Origin: Hysterangium stoloniferum
Lineage: Eukaryota > Basidiomycota > Agaricomycetes > Hysterangiales > Hysterangiaceae
NCBI GenBank assembly: GCA_015178975.1
Contig: WHVD01000003.1
Span: 186,001 to 250,000 of the forward strand
Direction: 5' to 3'
DNA: 64,000 nt
The notes beneath the pieces were generated by a model. That model was not told the origin of the DNA. It saw only the letters and a program-made list of their open reading frames with translations, and did no database searches. Below are positions 12,001-29,983 of the stretch, one piece after another (the stretch's first letter is position 1; every line of letters starts with the position of its first letter). The translations under genes and the position numbers were made by a program.

Positions 12001-12544
12001 CATACCAATACCGTAATCTATAGAAGATACGATGACGTCGGGTGGAAACCGAAGGGGGTAAGGACATACCAGTAATTATCAATCGTCCGCCTTTGCCTTC
12101 AGTGTCCTTGACAGCCTTGATGGTAATGTTGAGAGGTTCGTCAGGGAGAGTGATTTCTTTGTCGGTGAGGGCGGTAAGGCGGAGCTTCTCGAGTGCATCA
12201 TTGGCGTTGGAAACGAGTTCACGGAGGAAGACGTCACTGAGGTGAGTTTAATGAATGCGTAAATAAATAGGTGAGAAGCAACTACCGGTGGGAGTAAAGA
12301 CTGGGGGAGGCGGTGAGATTAGGTTAGGAATAAAAATAAAAGGTCATGCCTGTTAATGACTATCTTTCTTAGGCGGGTTACATCGCTCTAGGAGACGAAT
12401 TGTCATAGTTCACACAATGAGAATTATAGAAAATTAGTTGAAGCTTACCTGGTAGTCATGTTTTTGCTTGGGAATATGGTCTGCTTCCTGGGCGAAGACA
12501 GGGTATAGAGATGAGAAGAGGGCAAGGAATGGGAATAGCTTCAT
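9064..12544 (-). CDS. ER-lumenal HSP90 (endoplasmin/GRP94 type) with HDEL signal
   Basis: ATP-dependent chaperone of the secretory pathway. A signal peptide opens the protein (MKLFPFLALFSSLYPVFAQ) and the last four residues are HDEL (9067-9078), an ER-retrieval signal. HSP90 blocks in order: SLYSHRDVFLRELVSNANDA (ATP domain), TDYGIGM, GTLAKSGT, GAFGLGFYSSFLV after removal of a 60-bp stopless intron (11817-11876), an acidic linker (11322-11420 and on), the middle domain (PADFWHGPTIVN, EDLPLNVSRETLQ), the C-terminal domain (YSANMERLM), and a long acidic tail. About 19 exons, including micro-exons of 15 nt (12286-12300) and 13 nt (10727-10739) and two GC-AG introns. Cytosolic HSP90 is excluded by the signal peptide, the HDEL and the missing MEEVD end. 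Upstream ACGTG boxes suggest unfolded-protein control. Confidence 0.93.
9067..9078 (-). other. C-terminal HDEL ER-retrieval signal of the HSP90
   Basis: The codons before the stop at 9064-9066 read His-Asp-Glu-Leu, preceded by an acidic run ending ETDPI. This places the mature chaperone in the ER lumen through Erd2-type retrieval. Confidence 0.93.
11322..11420 (-). repeat. Three tandem 11-residue repeats in the HSP90 charged linker
   Basis: Consecutive 33-bp units encode ESEQLSETPKD, ESEQLSEALED and ESEQLDETPGD. They sit in the acidic linker between the ATP and middle domains. A fourth copy decays after ESG. Confidence 0.9.
12286..12300 (-). other. 15-nt micro-exon in the GRP94-type gene
   Basis: The exon reads TCTTTACTCCCACCG on the minus strand. 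It is flanked by an AG acceptor and a GTAGTT donor and supplies most of SLYSHR in the invariant HSP90 block NSLYSHRDVFLREL. Phase is 2 before and 2 after, matching exons 12350-12387 and 12070-12236. Confidence 0.85.
12301..12349 (-). other. GC-AG intron of the GRP94-type gene
   Basis: 49-bp intron with donor AACAG|GCATGA and acceptor CCCCCAG. It contains a CTAAC branch-like sequence. Splicing here is needed to join IVIN to SLYSH. Confidence 0.82.
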
Positions 12545-13259
12545 GGAGAAGTGGAGGCAAAACCAAGGGAAAACTGCCAGATGTGCGACGTGTACTTATT
12601 GACAGAAATTTGAGTCACGTGCCACATGTGTGACGTGTCAATGGGTAACGAACACCAGCGACCAATTGGAGAGCGCTTACGTGATTATGATGACTAAAGG
12701 AGAGGAATAGCCTGAGAATCAGGAGTGCTTCACGGGAAATAATAATAACGCAGTCTCAACCGGCATTTCTCCCAACAGCGGAGTCACACTGTCGTCACGA
12801 GCGTTATCGATTGTGGGTAAAACTCCAATTATATTTTTTATCATAGCGCATCAGCTCTCAAAGATTGTTGCACGCGACAGCTTCACAAGGTACTGATTGA
12901 CGTCAGTTAGCATTAGGTAAAGTTAGTACTGATACTGATCTGGATAGTGACTATGACAGGCCATGGTACTCGATGACTCAACGATACTGGTTAATTGGTA
13001 ATGCTTAATCCGCATGTTCAAATGGTTTGTTTCGTTGAACACCGAACCATCGGCTGCAATGCTCGGCTGCAACGTTCGGCCGCAGCGCTCGGCTGCAATG
13101 CTCGGCTGGACTACCACTGGCTCGGCTACCATTGTTGATCCCGCCACTCATGTGCACCGGTGCAGAATTTCCCTTATCTACGATTTTCATAGATCATCCA
13201 ACTATCTGACCTAACCGGGCTCTGACTCATTGTTTTAAATAATTTATTTTCAGATCATC
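12545..13259. promoter_or_regulatory. Shared upstream region of the HSP90 gene (-) and the Ser-rich gene (+)
   Basis: A 715-bp divergent intergenic region with no credible gene. The half near the HSP90 start has four ACGTG cores (12588, 12617, 12633, 12679; one is CACGTG, one TGACGTGT) and a CCAAT box next to 12661, as expected for bZIP unfolded-protein-response sites. The half near 13260 has a 13-bp minisatellite. Assignment as regulatory sites is by motif only. Confidence 0.55.
13051..13102. repeat. 13-bp tandem repeat, four units
   Basis: Units are CGGCTGCAATGCT, CGGCTGCAACGTT, CGGCCGCAGCGCT and CGGCTGCAATGCT, followed by degenerate CGGCTGG and CGGCTACC half-units up to about 13130. The period is not a multiple of three and no start or splice signal makes it coding. 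It lies 158-209 bp upstream of the start codon at 13260. Confidence 0.9.
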
Positions 13260-15035
13260 ATGGCCGCTCTTCCCTCTTCCTCAAAAAGTCGTTCAACCCC
13301 CCGAAAACGTCTCTCAGCTCTTCGTCTTTCCACCGACACCACGTCTTCTTTACCCGCATACTCTGCCCCCCCGCGCCCTAATCAAGCTTCTAACTGGCCA
13401 ACAGTTACTACTCCACCTCTTGATAAGCCACCAGACTATCCCCAGAGTGCAGAGGAAGCTGACAGAGAGGAGGACGACTTTGTGCCACTCCGTCTCCCGC
13501 GGAACCCTGTACATCGCAGGTTACGCCATCGTCGTACAAGTTCCACTTCAAGCTCCGTCTCCTCCGTAAACCTCATTCCTCCCTCCCCTTCTGTAGACGA
13601 CCTCCTCAAGCGAAGCGTAGTCGCCCTCGAACTCTCTACAAACGCTCTCCTCCAGTCTATGCAAACACAATCGTCTATTTCTGCCATCGCAAACGACCAG
13701 ATACTTGAACGTTCTCTCGATCGCCAGACAAGAATGCTTGACCTAAGACTCAGAGGCAATACTGCTGCACACGATGGGTGGATGGAGGATCTTGACGACG
13801 TCATGAAGAGCGTTGACGGATTATTCCTCGACCCTTCAGATGCCGCTATCAGTCGCAGTCTTCCTGATCGAACCTCACATATGGTCCCCTATAGACCAGA
13901 ACTACCAAAGTCTCCCTCCGACTCCCCCCACTTCCACCTAACTACTTCATCAGAGGTCGATTTGCGTGATACCCTACGCGCCCCACGCGCACTCACCCAG
14001 TATGTTTCTGTCGAATCTAACTTTGGCAACGCGTCCGAGGCATCCGCAAATCCAGACTCCATATTCTTGCCGTCAACACTGGGTTTGCGATCCCCCGCCA
14101 AAGTGCAGACTTTTACGACCGGTTCGCCGCCTCAACGATGTATAAGAAAAACTGTGTCTTCTCCCGGTCCAGATTTTCCTAATACTTCCACCACGCCGGC
14201 GTACAACATGCTTTCACATCTCGCGTCTGGTCAATCATCCCGATCGCCCTCGAGTACTGGAACGCCAAGTACGTCGGATTCGAGATCGCGCCGTTCCGTG
14301 CGGCGGTATAGTGCTGGTTCAGCGGATAGTAATTTATCAAAGCGTCCACAGTCTCAGTCACGCGGCAGTTCGTCAACATCGACCGATACGCCACCGCCGC
14401 CACCCGTGCGCGCCATGACACCACCGATGGAGGAGTCAACTCCGTCTTCCTCCGACTCATCATCGGAGGACAACAAGGTAAAGGCTTTTCGTGCCATGCA
14501 GTCGCTTCGCAAAATACTTGACGACGCGCCGCCGCCGCCGGATCCTAAAGGAAAGCGGCGAGCTGTGCCTCCACGACGGGGTTTCCAGCCTCGTACACCC
14601 CCGGTCGCACCTTCCGCGGGAGAGTCTACTGCCACGGCGTCGGTATATCGTCTATTCACCCGGTCCTCGCACCATCATGCATCCTCTTCCCGTCCGAAAC
14701 AATCCTCCCTCAAAAGAAAATCACCTAGACTGCTTACCCCTGTCCTTCCCGACACACCTTCCGCTTCCTCAGGTCACAGTACCCCTCGACAGGTATCCTT
14801 TGCAGAGTTGCCAGCTGATCATCCCGGACGACCGAGGAATAAGAATAAAGGGCGTCGGAAATCAGGAAAGGAGAAGGAGAAAGAGGATAAGGGTTGGATG
14901 AGCTGGTTTACTGCGCCTGGGACTGCTATGGGGTCTGCTGCAGGTGCATACGAGGAGAGGATGGAGGATAAGATGATGAGGGGCTGGGGAAGACCTCCTA
15001 CGGGGGGTGGTGCCACGGAGGATTGGATGATGTGA
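13260..15035 (+). CDS. Ser/Pro-rich, largely disordered protein of unknown function
   Basis: Single-exon gene of 591 residues, odd in a neighbourhood where almost all genes are intron-rich. Not recognised. The N-terminus is basic and Ser-rich (MAALPSSSKSRSTPRKRL). About residues 110-190 are the only region likely to fold: it runs DDLLKRSVVALELSTNALLQ, then ANDQILERSLDRQTRMLDLRL and DGWMEDLDDVMKSVDGLF, which look like amphipathic helices. The rest is Ser/Thr/Pro-rich with phosphorylation-type S/T-P sites and poly-Pro near residue 378. The end is basic (NKNKGRRKSGKEKEKEDKG) and then WMSWFTAPG...MMRGWGRPP. The long clean frame and plausible Kozak-side start support a real gene. Confidence 0.8.
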   Translation: MAALPSSSKSRSTPRKRLSALRLSTDTTSSLPAYSAPPRPNQASNWPTVTTPPLDKPPDYPQSAEEADREEDDFVPLRLPRNPVHRRLRHRRTSSTSSSVSSVNLIPPSPSVDDLLKRSVVALELSTNALLQSMQTQSSISAIANDQILERSLDRQTRMLDLRLRGNTAAHDGWMEDLDDVMKSVDGLFLDPSDAAISRSLPDRTSHMVPYRPELPKSPSDSPHFHLTTSSEVDLRDTLRAPRALTQYVSVESNFGNASEASANPDSIFLPSTLGLRSPAKVQTFTTGSPPQRCIRKTVSSPGPDFPNTSTTPAYNMLSHLASGQSSRSPSSTGTPSTSDSRSRRSVRRYSAGSADSNLSKRPQSQSRGSSSTSTDTPPPPPVRAMTPPMEESTPSSSDSSSEDNKVKAFRAMQSLRKILDDAPPPPDPKGKRRAVPPRRGFQPRTPPVAPSAGESTATASVYRLFTRSSHHHASSSRPKQSSLKRKSPRLLTPVLPDTPSASSGHSTPRQVSFAELPADHPGRPRNKNKGRRKSGKEKEKEDKGWMSWFTAPGTAMGSAAGAYEERMEDKMMRGWGRPPTGGGATEDWMM

Positions 15036-15426
15036 TCGACTCATTATTTTTCGTGGTGGATTCCATTTGTGATATAGGGTGATCCGGATATGGCTTTTTT
15101 CTTCTTGGATGTGGCTGATTTGCATTTATATTTCGTACACTTGGCTCACGACGTCACGACAGTTTAGTTTTCATTATTATTTTCTGTTAATACATGATCA
15201 TCATCTCATTTGATTATGTAAGAGGCGGGTCAGCTTTGCGCTAATCGAACTTTTGCTTCCGACTTACACAACGATCACAACGCCATACAGTCAATTGCTT
15301 AATTGCTCACTTGTAACCCCTGAGACTGGCACGATTCTAAGAGGAACTACGCTAGTTAACGTCCTCCGAGAGTAAATAATTGTCTATTATTCCAGGTGGC
15401 ACCCGTCAAGAATTGTGCCAGAAGCC
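15036..15426. other. Intergenic, tandem plus-strand genes
   Basis: Holds the presumed 3' untranslated region of the Ser-rich gene and the promoter of the ING gene. It is AT-rich after 15100. No gene, repeat or RNA element recognised. Confidence 0.6.
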
Positions 15427-16560
15427 ATGGAAGAAGCACAGGCTATTGCGTCCGAGTACATCCAGAGTACGTTTCACTCAGATTATTCCCTTTCTTATCC
15501 TTACTTGTATAGGTCTTGACAATCTTCCCGCTGAGGTCCAGCATCATCTTGCCGAAATACGAGATAAAGAAAACAGGATCGCAGGTAAGTACCCATTTGC
15601 GCTGCATACCGCTTCATCCAATCATTGGCTAACCAAACCGCTCGTATCCACCAGAAATGCAAGCCCGCATCACACCAAAAGCAGCCTCTTATCTTCGCCA
15701 CGCCACGCGCGGCGGCGCTCAGAAAGAAAAGGACTCACAGATCCCGGATAAGATCGCCGCTGAACATGCGAAAATGGCCGTGCTGGCGGAGGAGAAGGTA
15801 CACTCGGCGGAACGCATCGTGCAGATCCTGAAGCGTGCGATGGGGAGGCTGGATGGGGACCTTTCAAGGGCGATGGAGAGAGGTGGCGAGAGCATGCTAG
15901 AAAGCAGTGCAGCTGCTACTACAGGAATAGGGAGAACGGGCGTAAATGAGCTGTTGAAGGGCGCTTTGGGACTGGAAGGGGGTGTCGTGGCGAGTACGGG
16001 AGGTGCAAATGGTGTCATTGCTACATCACACCCGCCGCCGAAGAGTGAGTCGAGGCTGTTTTTTCGGTGGTCTAATTATACTGATTTTCGTATAGGGCGT
16101 CGTCTGAACAGCACGGCACCCACTGCGTCGCCTGCAGGTGGGCTTGAAGGCACACATCCTCGTTCCCGCCTTTCTACAACACATCGCAACTGCACCACAT
16201 CTCCCTCTTCTAGGCGTGCAACCTCGGAGCTTAATAAAGACGCTGATGCTGAAGGTGAAGAAGACGGCGAGGATCCATCAGGTGATCCGGAGGATAAGAC
16301 CCTGTATTGCACATGTCAGTCACTGTCTTACGGTAAAATGGTTGGGTGTGATAATGTTTCGTGTCCGTATCAATGGGTGAGTGCTTTTCATGTTCTAGCT
16401 ACGTTCCATTCAGCTAAGACTTAATGGCGCGTAGTTCCACCTTGCCTGCGTGGGGTTGCAGGATCCGCTGCCTAAGCATTGGTTCTGCCCCGCCTGCGTG
16501 GAGAAACATGGGTCGGCTTTAAGTGGTGGTGGGGGAGGCGGAAGGCGTAGGCGGAAATAG
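15427..16560 (+). CDS. ING-family PHD-finger protein (histone acetyltransferase/deacetylase subunit)
   Basis: Chromatin reader subunit of the Yng2/Pho23/ING type. Exons are 15427-15466, 15513-15584, 15655-16044, about 16096-16376 and 16435-16560. The start was chosen because MEEAQAIASEYIQSLDNLPAEVQ matches the family N-terminus. The ING helix region follows (HLAEIRDKENRIAEM, then KMAVLAEEKVHSAERIVQILKRAMGRL in two parts). The C-terminal PHD has the full C4HC3 set: LYCTCQ, MVGCDNVSCPYQW, FHLACVGL, WFCPAC. The aromatic/acidic cage pattern (Tyr before CxC, SYGKMVGCDN, Trp) fits H3K4me3 binding. It ends in GGGGGGRRRRK. Possible extra splicing of 16140-16213 is unresolved. Which complex it belongs to cannot be told. 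Confidence 0.9.
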
Positions 16561-16710
16561 GGAGTGTTCGACAAGTCATTTGTTCATTTGAGAATGTGTG
16601 ATTATCATATGTAGTGTATGTGTAAGTTAACATTAAAACACCAGGTTTTGTCAAAAGATCTTTGCATGTTTTGTGGTCATAATAAAGGTAAAGTACAAAG
16701 GAAATACATC

Positions 16711-17640
16711 TCAAGTGTAAGCCAATCCTGCCCATGTTGCCAACGCGCCAAGTGTTCCAACAGCAACATGGCTTAAGACCAAGCGCATCTTAGCCACCGG
16801 GGTTTTCTCCTTGCTGTTCATTGCCTCCAAAGCATCTGCAACCCTCTCCCCTTCTTCCAAGAGTTTTGTGATCGCAGTGAGCGTCCTTCCTACGATAACG
16901 GGTACCCATTCAACCTCTAACTTGCCGTCTTCCGCGTCCGTCTCAGGAAGTGTGAGGATACACATGTAAAGCTTTTGGCTGCTGACGGCGGACCTGAGCA
17001 TAAGAAGGTCCGCAAAGGGGAAGGAAAACATGGTGGCTGGTGGATGTTGCGGGTTCTGGAACATGGATGTCAAGAAAGTTACGAGTGACTCCTTAGTGGA
17101 CACGGAGTCGGGGACCTCGTATTTGATCGATGATTCACAATCTGCTTTGGGCTGCGGCGTGAAGCCTTCCTCGACAACGTTATCAACCTCCTCCTCCTCC
17201 TTGTTCTTAGTAGAGAGTTTTTCCAATGCATCCGGGAGCGATTCCTCTAGTCTAGTTTGTTCCACTTGGTCGAAGTGAACAGATCTCCAGGGCTTCTTTC
17301 CCGAGGTTGGCGCGGAAGTGGCTGGGTCACTAAGTGAGTTCTCGCGAAGCAGGTTATGCAAGATCTCGCTTGACTGAGGAGAAAGAGAAGGTAGCGTGTC
17401 GTTATCGAGTGAAAATGGGGCAGATTTTCGTTGTCGGGGCGCATCGGACAAGGCAACGGAGCTAACTGTCCTGTCGAGTGGTGCTGATTTCCTGCGTGTT
17501 CTGGATTTCAAGGACGTCTCAGGGGTGCTGGACTTGATATCCTGCTCTGTAGTATCACATACGCCGCGTCGGTGACCTTTTAAAGGCTGGTGACATTTCT
17601 TGCAGTGGGGGGCTTTACGACCAGTGGGAGTGGTAGACAT
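16711..17640 (-). CDS. Unknown protein with N-terminal zinc motif and C-terminal membrane tail
   Basis: Single-exon, 309 residues, not recognised. Residues 12-28 read HCKKCHQPLKGHRRGVC, a compact CX2CX6HX4C zinc-binding pattern. A long polar, Ser-rich and acidic stretch follows (about 30-185). Residues 185-270 look folded (SLVTFLTSMFQNPQHPP, LLMLRSAVSSQKLYMCILTL). The last about 25 residues (LVLSHVAVGTLGALATWAG) form one hydrophobic helix ending LAYT, which suggests a tail-anchored protein. It diverges from NOP14 with only 205 bp between start codons. Gene reality is likely from the intact frame and codon choice. Function is open. Confidence 0.75.
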   Translation of the reverse strand: MSTTPTGRKAPHCKKCHQPLKGHRRGVCDTTEQDIKSSTPETSLKSRTRRKSAPLDRTVSSVALSDAPRQRKSAPFSLDNDTLPSLSPQSSEILHNLLRENSLSDPATSAPTSGKKPWRSVHFDQVEQTRLEESLPDALEKLSTKNKEEEEVDNVVEEGFTPQPKADCESSIKYEVPDSVSTKESLVTFLTSMFQNPQHPPATMFSFPFADLLMLRSAVSSQKLYMCILTLPETDAEDGKLEVEWVPVIVGRTLTAITKLLEEGERVADALEAMNSKEKTPVAKMRLVLSHVAVGTLGALATWAGLAYT

Positions 17641-17845
17641 GCGTCTGCCGTAACGAGGAGCTGAACTCTTCCCCTTTGTGGTAGTAGTCGCAAAGATAGA
17701 GTAGATAACAAGGGGTGAGGCATCTCAAGTACTTATACGCGGGCCACAAAGAAAGTGTTGGACTATAAGCTTAGTTTGGAGCGGAATTACAAAAGACCTG
17801 AAAAGGGGAATAGCTCACGTGACGTTACTTTAGATTTAGTGGAGC

Positions 17846-20800
17846 ATGGCCAAAGGTTCACAATTGTCGCAGCTCAAATCTGCACTGTCAGACGTAGGAT
17901 TATCTCGAAAGAGCCAGTCCAAAGCATCTGGGAAAAAGAGGAAGCGTTCTGGCGCCGTTATACCACAGGAGAAGGATAAGGACAAAGTTTCGAAGAAGCT
18001 GCGGGAGATCCATGAAAGACTTAATCCTTTCGATGTCAAGGTTACAAAGTTGAAGCACGATGTTGGAGGGAGGAAGTTGAAAGGCGTCTTCGGAAAACCA
18101 GGACAGAGCAAACAAGCTGGGCTTGAGCAGGTGGGTGCATAGAGTTTGTACCTTTCTAGCCGGTCTACTGACACTTTTTTTCAATTAGAGAAAAAAAACA
18201 CTCTTGGTCGAATATGAAGAAAAGGGACATGTTGGCGGGATTGTTGACAGACGATTTGGGGAGAATGATCCGACTATGACTCCTGAAGAACGCATGTTGG
18301 AGCGGTTTACGAAGGAAAGACAGCGGGTTTCTAAAGGCGCAATATTCAATCTCGAAGACGCGGATGAGCTCACACATTATGGACAAAGCCTTTCAGCTAT
18401 GGATGACTTTGATGGCGTGGGGCTCGCTCTAGAAGATGACGAAGACGAAAATGGTAGTAATGTACATTTCCAGTATTTTTGTATCATTGTCAAATGATCA
18501 TATTTCAGGTCAAATTGATTCGAAAACAGTGGGTAAATCACACTTCGGAGGTTTTGAAGATGAAGATGAAGGTGACGATGACGACGGTGTAAGTCCTACC
18601 TTTCTCGAGTTCGTTCTCTCCTAATTCCTTGCTAGCCTCCAAGAAAAAAATCAAAGGCTGAAGTTATGGCGGAAGTCATTGCAAAAAGCAAGGAATACAA
18701 AGTAAGGCGTTATTTAGATTTTCGTTGTTTCGCATGAGTCTCACAGGCGTCATTAGTACCAACGTCAAATGGAGAAGGAGGCCGATGAAAATGCACGTTT
18801 ACAGCTCGATCATGAATTTGATGCCATACGTGGTCTTATAATCAGTGAGACCAGTGCACACCCTGGAAAAGCAGAGCCGATATCCCTTAATGAGCCCGGC
18901 TTTACGAAAACTGGGAGCAATGCGGTTCCCCTGGGAAGTAGAACTGCAGTTAAGGACGAAACAGTCGTAATGGAAGGGGATGACGGGGAGTATGATCAAC
19001 TTGTCCGCGAATTGGCATTCGAGAAGAGGGCAAAACCGAAAGATCGAACCAAAACTGAGGAGGAGCTAGCCTTGGAAGAGAAAGAGGCATTGGAAAAGGC
19101 TGAAAGAGCACGAATTCGACGTATGATGGGAGAAGAGGACGTGAGCGATGAAGACGAAGAAGTCCAGAAGGGTCGCAGACGAAAGAGGGAACGTGGCGGT
19201 GACGATCTTGAGGACGACTTCATGGACGAGGGTATTTCCGGTGGGCTTGGTGTTGGACTGGGCGATCAAACGATTCAAGAATTCCACGCTGAGAGCGACG
19301 AGAGTGATATTGCAAACCATTCTGGTCTTTCAGACGCCGATGATGTCGATGAAGGTGAAGATGGAGATGGAGACGATGATGAAGAGGGGGAATCCGTTGC
19401 CGATGATATTTCAGAAACCGGTCATCCCAAGTTAGCTGATGCAATACCCCTCGTCCCTTCGAAGGGGCGAAGCAAGAAAGGCAAGCAGCCCGAAGGAGAC
19501 CAGGAACTTCCCTTCACATTTCCCTGCCCCGAATCCCATGATGAATTCTTATTTATTCTGGAGGATATCGACGACCGTCATCTTGGGACTGTTATTCAAA
19601 GGATCCGTTCTCTTCACCATCCAAGTCTCTCGAAGGACAACCCTGCCAAGCTACAAGTGCGTCTAATATTTATTCTAACATCAAGACTAATACATCACCT
19701 AGCTTTTCCTCAGTGTGTTAATAGAACACGTTCTCCACGTCGCTTCACCGCCTACTCCTAGGCTGGGCTTGGTCGATACTCTTCTACCACATATATCTTC
19801 CTTGACGAAAACATATCCAGTTATTTCTGCACAAGCTTTCGTGGCTAAACTCAATATCATGCATAAGAATCTTGTCCGTGGTTTGTCATTAGGGGCCACT
19901 TCCATGAATTCAAAAACATGGCCTGGTTTGGCTGAATTATGCTTCTTACGCCTGTTATGCAGCATTTGGTCTACGAGTGATATGAATCATGCCGTTGTAT
20001 CTCCCGCTAGGATCCTCATGGGTGCATATCTGGGCCTGGGGCGAGTACGGTCTACAATGGATATTTCCAGCGGCTTGTTTCTATGTAGTATATTTTTACA
20101 GGTATGAGTTTCACTATTCCTGATGTTGTCATATCTTACCCTATTTCACTTTAGTTTGAGGAGCTATCAAAACGCCTGATTCCCGAGGCGATCAATTTCT
20201 TGCTAAATGTCGTTTTACACTTAGCCCCTCACCCTTTCGAGACTCCAGAATCTGTAGTAGGATCGTTCCCCATACCAGACTATCAAACCGATGAGCTGGT
20301 CGGGCTCAAATTATCAGATGAAAACATGACACATATTAGGGTATGCCCTCCTAATCTGTTGAAGGTTTTATCTGGTCCAAGTCCTGGATCAGTACAATCT
20401 CGGATGTGCCTTCTTGACGTGGCATTGCAGCTGCTTGGCAAGTTCTCGGAAATGTACAAGGGTCTGGAAGGATTTGTGGAGCTTTGTACCCCTGTCCTTG
20501 ACGTGATTGAAGCCGTTTCATTGCAAAATTTTCCCAACGATTTGCAGGTATGTTATCCGTGCAGGCATATTCACCTTCATATTGAATACTTTTTCAGAAT
20601 CGTCGGTCTAATTTAAGACAAACTCTATCACGGCTTTTGAAGTTCGCAAGACAGTCACGTCGTCCTTTACTTCTTCAAGCGCATAAGCCGATTCCTATCC
20701 CAAGCCATATTCCGAAGTTCAGTTCGACTTCTTCCAACTTTTTACGAAAGCAAGATCCAGATCACGAGCGAGCTGCTGCAGCTAAATTGCGAAACCAAGT

Positions 20801-21008
20801 GAAGCAAGAGCGCAAGGGCGCCATACGAGAGCTCCGTAAGGACACTCGTTTCCTGGCTGGTGTACAACAGAAGAGAGAGATGGAAGAAGCTGATTCTTAC
20901 AAGGCACGGATGAAAAAAGTGTTCAGCTCAATTGAAGGGGAAAGAGCGGAGCAGAAAGCACAGGAGCGCGAAAAGGCCCGAGAGAAGAAGAGGTCTGGCA
21001 GAAAGTGA
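17846..21008 (+). CDS. NOP14: Nucleolar protein 14, small-subunit processome
   Basis: Component of the U3-containing SSU processome, required for 18S rRNA maturation and 40S export. Eight exons with consistent phases give 932 residues: 17846-18130, 18189-18453, 18509-18588, 18636-18701, 18757-19656, 19703-20101, 20155-20547, 20598-21008. Family landmarks are NPFDVKVTKLKHDV (near residue 53), GIVDRRFGENDPTMTPEERMLERF, several Asp/Glu-rich stretches, PCPESHDEF, and the basic C-terminal coiled region AAKLRNQVKQERKGAIRELR with RDTRFLA-like KDTRFLAGVQ. Highly acidic and basic tracts alternate, as usual for nucleolar proteins. The gene is tandem with ATR, 193 bp apart. Confidence 0.95.
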
Positions 21009-21201
21009 ACAATATATACATTTACTTGGTATTTGCGATAGTTGATTTATTAACATCGTACAGATGTCGTGCTTGTAGTAGATAATCGATAAGCTCTCAT
21101 TGACATTCTGTTAGCGTCAATCATCTGTGGATACATGTGTACGCGTTTCGAATTGACGCGTTTGGTTGTCCCCACCATATGTTTCCAGTCTGCCGTTTGT
21201 T

Positions 21202-29917
<8,716 letters not shown>

Positions 29918-29983
29918 ATCTGCGACCAGAATCGCTAATAATAAGACAATTTTATGCATTACATGCTAGTTGTTTATGTATCC

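Noticed and set aside
13436-13804. Minus-strand frame opposite the Ser-rich gene
   Set aside because: Antisense shadow of a long plus-strand coding frame with biased codons; no splice or start support.
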